64,000 bases of DNA from Hydractinia symbiolongicarpus (lineage: Eukaryota; Cnidaria; Hydrozoa; Anthoathecata; Hydractiniidae): NCBI RefSeq assembly GCF_029227915.1, contig NC_079877.1, positions 25,817,851 through 25,881,850 on the forward strand, in the 5' to 3' direction. The first letter of the stretch is position 1. Each line of letters begins with the position of its first letter. Shown here one piece after another: positions 58,118 through 64,000 of this stretch. A program made the translations under genes and the position numbers. The notes under the pieces are model-generated. The model was not told the DNA's origin. It ran no database searches and saw nothing but the letters and a program-made list of their open reading frames with translations.

Positions 58118-61100
58118 ATGGCTATTTCAACTTTAAACCTTCCAACTTTTCCAAAGTTTGATACGGATGATTTTACTACAATCTCAACTCGATGGGAAAA
58201 ATATAAGAAACGTTTTTTAAACTTGTGCGTCGCTCTGAACGTTGAAGAAGACAAGCAGAAATTAGCCTTATTGCTTAATTACATTGGTGAAGAGGCGTAT
58301 GACATATACGACAATCTTTTAGTACCAGGTACAGATGAAACGTTTGCAAACGCCATTACAATATTTGATGGATATTTTTCACCTAAGAAAAACATTGATT
58401 ATGAAGTGTATGCATTTAGAAAACTAAAACAACACCCCGACGAAAACATTCATCAGTTTTACATACGGTTGAAACAGCAGGCGAATAAATGTGACTTTGG
58501 AACAAATTTGGACAAAGAGCTTAAACAACAAATTGTGTTATCTACTCATAACAGCAAAATTCGTAAACACGCATTTAAGAATACAGCAATTAGTTTAGCA
58601 GACTTATTGATTTATGGAAAACATTTGGAGGATGCAGATCAACAAGCCGATGATGTAGAGCGTTCGATGAATCCACAGGAAGAAATTAACCGACTTACAA
58701 AGAAACTGGAAACACTCAGAGGTAAGAACTTGTCGAGCAGAGGGAATAGCAGTAGCCGAAAAGATAACTATAAAACATGTTATAGATGTGGGAACGACTA
58801 CCCACATTCTCAGGCATGTCCGGCCGAAGGGAAAGAATGTAATAAATGCCATAAGATCGGTCATTTTGCCCGTTGCTGCAAAAGTAGTGCTAGGGGTCCG
58901 ATATCTCGAGGAAGGCGCTTCGTGAACAACAATACGGCTACTTCTGATTCCTCTGACTCTGGTGCCGAAAATGTGAACAGTTTACATCTATTTATGTTAT
59001 CTACCGCGGGGAATGCTAACAACAACAACAATAACTGTATTGCTAGTGTCCGTTCTAATTCAAATACACACTATGAGCCAAAAGTTTCGGTTTGCGTTGA
59101 GAATAGTGAGATCAAAGATTATGCGTCAGTAAATTCTATAGAAAGATTTTATACAAAAGTGAAGGTAGAAGGGGTCACACCCACACGATTCTTAATAGAT
59201 ACCGGTTCTGCTTTGAATATTTTGAACACAAAAACATTTCACAAAGTGAACGAAAATTGTGGCGGGAAACTTCGCTTACAAAAGACAGCCACCAAGGTAA
59301 TCACATACGGCTCGAACGAACCCAAATTAAAAGTCCTCGGAAAAATTAACCTCGTTATCGAAAATAAGCACCGCCTTACAACAAAAGATTTTTATGTAAT
59401 TAACACTGACCACAAAAATCTTTTAAACGGCAAAACTGCCCTCGAATTAAAATTAATAATTATGCCGAAGGATGACGTGATTCCTCAAAAGAAACCAGAT
59501 AAATCTAGAAACACAAACAATGCAGCATATAAGATTAACGTTGAAACAAAAAACAGCACGAGGGAGAGCAAAACAAAACATGCCCAAAAAGTTCAACCAC
59601 CTACTAGATTACGTGCGTTGATTGAAGTTTACAAAGAGAAGCTTTTCAGCAATAAGATAGGCAAATTTACGGATTATAAGGTCAAACTACATATCGACGA
59701 GAAAGTGACACCGGTCACACAGGCGGAACGACGTATCCCATTTGCACTAAGACAGAAAGTGAAAGCAGAGATAGAAAAATTACAGCAACAAGATATTATA
59801 GAGGAAGTCAAGGGACAACCGACGCCGTGGGTCAACCCAATTGTTGTCGTACCCAAGGGCAATAACGGTATTCGCATATGTCTCGACATGAGATGCGCAA
59901 ACAGAGCGATAGTAAGAACACGTTATCCCACGCCTACTGTTGACGACCTACTTGTAAAACTTAAGGACAGCAAACACTTTACTAAACTAGACCTTAACGC
60001 AGCATTCCACCAGTTAGAACTAGACGAGTCTTGCAGATATATAACAGCGTTCCGCACACAAGACAAAATTATGCAGTACAAACGATTAATATTTGGTGCA
60101 AATAGTGCTTCAGAGGAACTACAACATACGATCCAATCAATACTTTCAGACATAAACGGTGCAGACAATATTGCCGATGACATACTAGTTTACGCAAAAA
60201 CGACAGAAGAACATGACAGAATCTTGACACAAGTGTTTAAGACACTATCGGATAAGGGAATAACATTAAACCTACACAAATGCTTGTTTGACCAACATAA
60301 CCTTGAGTATTTCGGCTATGTGTTTTCAGCAGAGGGGATGAGACCAAGTCCGACAAAAATTAACGGTCTTTTAAACGTCAACCGACCTACAGACGTCAAA
60401 TCATTAAGAAGCTTTTTGGGGATGATTAATTATTTGAAAAGATTTATTCCGAACTACAGTACCATTACTTATCCTCTCCGACGTTTAACGCGAAAAGATG
60501 TAAAATTTGAGTGGAATACAGAATGCCAAGAAGCGTTTGTAACTTTGACAACAACATTATCCGAAAAGTCGTGTCTGTCATACTTTGACGAAAACAAAGA
60601 AACACTCTTGTTCTGCGATGCAAGCCCAGTGGGAATTTCAGCGATCCTACTTCAAAAAAATTGTAAGAAAAATGACATAGATGTGATATCTTACTCTTCA
60701 AGATCACTTACGCAACCGGAAATGAATTACTCCCAGATAGAATGGGAATGTTTAGCAGCGACTTATGCATGTGAAAAAAACAATTTGTACCTTTACGGAA
60801 AGCACTTCACACTTTTTAGCGACGACAAAGCATTAGTAAATATACTGAACAATCCCAAATCAACACCGCCCCCGCGAATTGAACGAATGATGTTGCGACT
60901 ACAGAGGTACAACTTTAAAACAGATTACGTCAGTTCTGCAGATAACATATGTGACTACCTAAGCCGAAATCCAACGTCTATTGGCACAGATACAAAATAC
61001 ATCGAAAAACACGTTAATTTTCTCACGTCGTACGCAACACCAAACGCTTTAGACATTAATGATATAAAAACCGCCACACTAGCTGACCCAGCATTAAAAC

Positions 61101-62452
61101 AATTGATATTAATCATTAGCACAAACAAATGGCGACATCTGGAAGAAGCTCCAGAATCAGACGAAAAAAAGTTATTAAAACACTTCCATAAAATAAAAGA
61201 TTCCTTAACCTTGAATTCAGAACAGAATCTAATACTGAAGGACAAACGAATTGTATTACCAAGAATATACCACCGTACAGTAGTTAAACTTGCCCACGTT
61301 GGTCATCAGGGATTATCAAAAACAAAAGCCCTTCTGCGAAGTAAAGTTTGGTTCACCGGCATGGACAAACTAGTAACAGATGAAGTAAACAACTGCATTC
61401 CATGTCAATCTGTCAGCAAGAAATCTACGCTACCACCCATCCAGCCAACAGAATTACCGGCTCGTATATGGCAAACAGTCAACGCAGATTACTTGGGACC
61501 GCTCCCTGACAATAAGTATGCCTTAGTAATGATAGATCAGCGGAGTAGATATCCTGTCGTGGCATTCACAAACAATACCACAGCAAAGAACTTCACCAAC
61601 ATTTGTAACGATACCTTTGCACACTTTGGAAATCCGGAAACACTTGTTTCCGATAACGGACCGCCGTTTCGTTCCAGTGAAGTGAAAAGATATATGGAAA
61701 AGAGGAGAATATATCATAGGAGGGTTACGCCCCTATGGCCACAAGCGAATGGCGAGGTCGAGAGATTCATGTTACCATTGACGAAAATAATCTGTACAGC
61801 ACACATTGAAAACAAGTCGTACGTCGAAGAAGTGCAGAACTTCTTGATGGCGTACCGTATAACACCTCATTCTACAACAAATATTCCTCCAGCCGACCTT
61901 ATGTATAATCGCAAAATACGATGTGCTATTCCCGACTTATTTAGCAAAGTTGACGACTCCATCGAACTACAGTTAAACAAAAATGACCAAGACAGTAAAC
62001 AAAAAGCAAAAGAATATGCCGATAACAACAGATACACACAAGAACAAGAACTAAACATCGGTGACCGCGTTCTGGTGAAACAGAAAAAGATAAACAAAGT
62101 GACACCTCCTTTCAATCCGAATCCATACCACGTTACTGATATCAAAGGAACGATGATCACTGCGATGAATAAGGAAACAGAACACCAGATCACCCGCAAC
62201 ATATCTCATTTCAAACCAATTCCAGATACTGCCAAACATGTGCCAATAAAAATAGACACTGAGGATGAGGATAATGAGGAACACCATGTTACCGTTCACA
62301 GACCTGAACTTGAGAATGGCGGCCCCAAATCTACTTCTAAAACAACCATGACAAACAACTCTGCGTCACAGCGAACGTCGAAAGAACCGCAGTCGAGAAA
62401 GACATATCCAAAACGATATAGAAGACCAATACAAGAATGGAAAACACACTAA
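58118..62452 (+). CDS. Gypsy gag-pol polyprotein, 1444 aa, intact
   Basis: Gag ~1-215, then two zinc knuckles at ~221-253 (CYRCGNDYPHSQAC, CNKCHKIGHFARCC). Protease has DTG at 361 (FLIDTGSALNIL). RT has FTKLDLNAAFHQLEL and the catalytic ADD at ~686-688 (IADDILVYA). RNase H has its Asp at 834 (LFCDASPVGISAILL). Integrase has the HHCC finger from ~1060, with the DDE triad at 1124 (NADYLGPL), 1179 (VSDNGPPF) and 1215 (NGEVERF); the last two are 35 residues apart, the usual spacing. Gag and pol share one frame with no stop or slip between them, as in several invertebrate Gypsy lineages. No chromodomain is seen. The C-terminus is Thr/Ser/Lys-rich. Confidence 0.96.
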   Translation: MAISTLNLPTFPKFDTDDFTTISTRWEKYKKRFLNLCVALNVEEDKQKLALLLNYIGEEAYDIYDNLLVPGTDETFANAITIFDGYFSPKKNIDYEVYAFRKLKQHPDENIHQFYIRLKQQANKCDFGTNLDKELKQQIVLSTHNSKIRKHAFKNTAISLADLLIYGKHLEDADQQADDVERSMNPQEEINRLTKKLETLRGKNLSSRGNSSSRKDNYKTCYRCGNDYPHSQACPAEGKECNKCHKIGHFARCCKSSARGPISRGRRFVNNNTATSDSSDSGAENVNSLHLFMLSTAGNANNNNNNCIASVRSNSNTHYEPKVSVCVENSEIKDYASVNSIERFYTKVKVEGVTPTRFLIDTGSALNILNTKTFHKVNENCGGKLRLQKTATKVITYGSNEPKLKVLGKINLVIENKHRLTTKDFYVINTDHKNLLNGKTALELKLIIMPKDDVIPQKKPDKSRNTNNAAYKINVETKNSTRESKTKHAQKVQPPTRLRALIEVYKEKLFSNKIGKFTDYKVKLHIDEKVTPVTQAERRIPFALRQKVKAEIEKLQQQDIIEEVKGQPTPWVNPIVVVPKGNNGIRICLDMRCANRAIVRTRYPTPTVDDLLVKLKDSKHFTKLDLNAAFHQLELDESCRYITAFRTQDKIMQYKRLIFGANSASEELQHTIQSILSDINGADNIADDILVYAKTTEEHDRILTQVFKTLSDKGITLNLHKCLFDQHNLEYFGYVFSAEGMRPSPTKINGLLNVNRPTDVKSLRSFLGMINYLKRFIPNYSTITYPLRRLTRKDVKFEWNTECQEAFVTLTTTLSEKSCLSYFDENKETLLFCDASPVGISAILLQKNCKKNDIDVISYSSRSLTQPEMNYSQIEWECLAATYACEKNNLYLYGKHFTLFSDDKALVNILNNPKSTPPPRIERMMLRLQRYNFKTDYVSSADNICDYLSRNPTSIGTDTKYIEKHVNFLTSYATPNALDINDIKTATLADPALKQLILIISTNKWRHLEEAPESDEKKLLKHFHKIKDSLTLNSEQNLILKDKRIVLPRIYHRTVVKLAHVGHQGLSKTKALLRSKVWFTGMDKLVTDEVNNCIPCQSVSKKSTLPPIQPTELPARIWQTVNADYLGPLPDNKYALVMIDQRSRYPVVAFTNNTTAKNFTNICNDTFAHFGNPETLVSDNGPPFRSSEVKRYMEKRRIYHRRVTPLWPQANGEVERFMLPLTKIICTAHIENKSYVEEVQNFLMAYRITPHSTTNIPPADLMYNRKIRCAIPDLFSKVDDSIELQLNKNDQDSKQKAKEYADNNRYTQEQELNIGDRVLVKQKKINKVTPPFNPNPYHVTDIKGTMITAMNKETEHQITRNISHFKPIPDTAKHVPIKIDTEDEDNEEHHVTVHRPELENGGPKSTSKTTMTNNSASQRTSKEPQSRKTYPKRYRRPIQEWKTH

Positions 62453-62573
62453 CCAATGAACTTTCAAGACATCTGTAGATAGCAATTCGACAGACGTTTA
62501 GACAGACACGTAGTTATGTTAGAAATTTATGTTATGTATAGGACAAGTTGCTTCTCTTTTGTTTTGCTGTTTC

Positions 62574-62582
62574 AGGGGAAGA
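62574..62582 (+). promoter_or_regulatory. Gypsy polypurine tract
   Basis: AGGGGAAGA directly before the 3' LTR. Confidence 0.65.
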
Positions 62583-62723
62583 TGTTATAGCGAATACACA
62601 CTTTAATGGAGTACACGCTATACGATGGAGAACATGTCGAAAACAAGTACGAAAGAAGAACTGTAAATATGATTATTTTTGAGAATAGATTATGTTGAAC
62701 ACACGTGTCCTCAGTTTTTAACA
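62583..62723 (+). repeat. Gypsy 3' LTR
   Basis: 141 bp, one difference from the 5' LTR; followed by the CAAAC target duplication and the continuation of polB. Confidence 0.95.
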
Positions 62724-63423
62724 CAAACGTATTGTGGGTATACGGCAAAGTTGAAAGGCAACTTGTTCTACGGGAAGATGATTGAAGATTTGGCAAGGCA
62801 TGCAAATACAAGGGATGAAAAGGAGGTTCACGCTGCTCTGCGAAGCCCGTACCTTGAGGACCTTGAAGAGATTGGGAATGCGTATGAGGTAAGAAGGGGC
62901 AAGCACAAATGTACTATCGATAGAGCCTACCAGTGCGGATCGCGGTATATCAACTCGCGAAGTTGCGCATGCTCGAATTTTACTATAATATTCTCGACAA
63001 GTACGTGGATCGTCGAGACTTCAAATACATTTACATGGGCACCGACAGTGCATATTTTGCCATCTCCGGGGAAGAGTTGAGGGATGTCGTTCGTTCCGAA
63101 CTGCTTGACGAGTATGATGAAGATGCTCGTCACTGATAAGTACTCGAGTCGAACAGGAGGGTTATTTAAAGCGGAATTTATTGGGTTTCGGATGATTGCC
63201 CTGATGGCCAAGTGTTATTTCGTTGAAGGTAAAAAGGGTACTAAATTCTCATGTAAGGGCATGTCAAAGAGACAAAATGCTGTGACCTGGGGTAGATACC
63301 TGAGTGCGCTGAAGGGTGGTTTGGTCATGGCTAAAAACGTAGTTTTTCGGGTACATGGGCAGGATATGATCACGTAAGAACAAAACAAGCTTGTGCTCTC
63401 CGCCTTCGGGAAAAGGTGAGAAA

Positions 63424-63687
63424 ATGGCAAAAGCACTGTCAACCAACGTGGTCAATCTGTATGCAAGCATGATTAGAAGCGTCCTGGATATCGATAGCGT
63501 TGAGGAACTAAGGAGAGATATCGAGGAAGACCCTGTAATGTGCGACTCCATGACAGATCTAGGTATCATGGTGTACTGTACTATTGAGAGGTGTTTAGCC
63601 CCGCTCCTGGTCCTGTCTCACACGGCCAGGCATATGACCAAAAAGAAACAGGATGCGGAGAAGGAGGTGGAGGAGACGGCGCTATAA
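63424..63687 (+). CDS. Small Polinton-associated ORF, 87 aa
   Basis: Begins eight bases after the end of polB (MAKALSTNVVNLYASMIRSV) and has an acidic helical middle (SVEELRRDIEEDP), two Cys and a Lys/Glu-rich end. Its frame is open although the polB before it is full of breaks. Family not recognised. Confidence 0.5.
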   Translation: MAKALSTNVVNLYASMIRSVLDIDSVEELRRDIEEDPVMCDSMTDLGIMVYCTIERCLAPLLVLSHTARHMTKKKQDAEKEVEETAL

Positions 63688-63692
63688 GATAA

Positions 63693-63919
63693 ATGAGTGA
63701 AGAAGAGCAAAAGCAAAAAAAGAGAATCATTACAAAGCCTCCAAAACATCCGCGCCCCAGGAACACAAGTTGGCTGCACTGATGAAGAAGAAGAAGGAAG
63801 AAAAAAAGCAACAACTGGGTACTATAGAGCCTGCAGTCAAAGCCTCTTCCGGGGATAGTTCTATACAGTCGGTTCACATATATGGGGTCGAAACGCCATC
63901 ACTGTTGATGTTTTACTGA
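63693..63919 (+). pseudogene. Lys-rich small ORF with a frame slip
   Basis: ATG at 63693 begins a very basic protein (MSEEEQKQKKRIITKPPKHP) that ends early at TGA 63780-63782. The adjacent frame continues with LAALMKKKKEEKKQQLG and SIQSVHIYGVETPSLLMFY to TGA at 63917-63919. A one-base slip near 63757 would explain both. Function not recognised. Confidence 0.4.
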
Positions 63920-64000
63920 AGTAACCTACTGCGATACCGGCTGTATCCTTATGAAATAGAATGCATTACAAACCATTACCACTACCACGTGGTACGGATC

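Larger units (their letters stand above)
57869..62723 (+). mobile_element. Intact Gypsy (Ty3) LTR retrotransposon
   Basis: 141-bp LTRs (57869-58009, 62583-62723), TG..CA, differing at one base (GAGAATATG versus GAGAACATG). The target duplication is CAAAC (57864-57868, 62724-62728), inside polB. It has a primer site, a polypurine tract and a single uninterrupted gag-pol frame. Structurally it appears competent and recent. Confidence 0.96.
55442..63416 (+). pseudogene. Polinton-type DNA polymerase B, decayed and split by Gypsy
   Basis: Recognisable blocks in order: N-terminal region (MDMRVKVVYGF, PPVRTTETPG) with an apparent internal deletion near 55715; a C2H2 finger (WECEVCKQLFTKSNHLTRH); an endonuclease-like part (HHALCGHGGERV, VDGYEP, KWHGCPC). 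Then come exonuclease motifs (YLVFDFEALL; GFNSGKNEINLIK), LAPGLSYDGWCKS, polymerase region A (ELYPSTFMQDFPCGKD) and FGFAQVDIEVP. After the Gypsy element follow KLKGNLFYGKMIEDL, IAVYQLAKLRMLEFYY, the catalytic GTDSAYFAI (Asp-x-Asp changed to Gly-Thr-Asp) and KCYFVEGKKG..FSCKG. Breaks: TAG at 55871, a ~19-bp duplication causing a shift at ~56470-56506, TAA at 57105, shifts near 57315, 57370, 57735, 62935 and 63115, and TAA at 63376. Inactive. Confidence 0.88.

Noticed and set aside
58604-62299. Several 60-110-codon minus-strand frames in the Gypsy body
   Set aside because: Shadows of the 1444-codon gag-pol frame.

Overview
The window is AT-rich eukaryotic DNA from an invertebrate animal, probably a cnidarian and possibly a hydrozoan; the rank below Metazoa is inference. 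Its genes have introns with GT/AG borders. They include recognisable animal genes: a seven-exon DCUN1-type cullin-neddylation gene and the first exon of an endosomal Na+/H+ exchanger. The rest is dominated by mobile DNA: Polinton, BEL/Pao, Gypsy, non-LTR, piggyBac and many MITEs. No bacterial features, RNA genes or CRISPR arrays were seen.

Layout. 1-1188 is a broken integrase-core gene split by a TTAA-targeting MITE. 2331-4827 is a long foldback element flanked by TA. 5218-5461 (minus) is the exchanger exon and 6643-11075 (minus) is the complete DCUN1D-like gene, with a truncated non-LTR fragment in intron 2. From 12225 to 46870 lies a direct duplication: unit A (12225-29600) and unit B (31190-46870), separated exactly by a 5'-truncated non-LTR retrotransposon (29601-31189). 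Each unit carries, in order, a dead piggyBac transposase, a secreted-protein gene (minus), a single-pass receptor-like gene (minus) and the broken left part of a Polinton (integrase). After duplication the secreted-protein gene stayed intact in A but acquired four lesions in B. The receptor gene stayed open in both, with a shorter cytoplasmic tail in B. Each unit also gained its own MITEs.

45.9-63.9 kb is the decayed Polinton, all on the plus strand: integrase, a zinc-ribbon ORF, a 230-codon gene that resembles dual-OB (DuOB) proteins, a 71-aa ORF, protein-primed-type DNA polymerase B, and two small ORFs. Two young LTR retrotransposons sit in it. A BEL/Pao element (47002-54120, TSD ATAGG) lies in the third codon of the DuOB-like gene, and is itself carrying an insertion with a ~130-bp satellite array. 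A Gypsy element (57869-62723, TSD CAAAC) lies in polB, with one intact 1444-aa gag-pol frame and LTRs that differ by one base.

The host genes are not an operon; they are neighbouring, separately promoted genes, and TATA boxes are visible for the secreted and receptor genes. The window is best read as a layered record of insertion and duplication. The Polinton integrase and the piggyBac died first, then came the 17-kb duplication, then unit-specific MITEs and the decay of secreted gene B. The two LTR elements look recent by their LTRs. The main caution is that units A and B could be two haplotypes wrongly placed in tandem by assembly.
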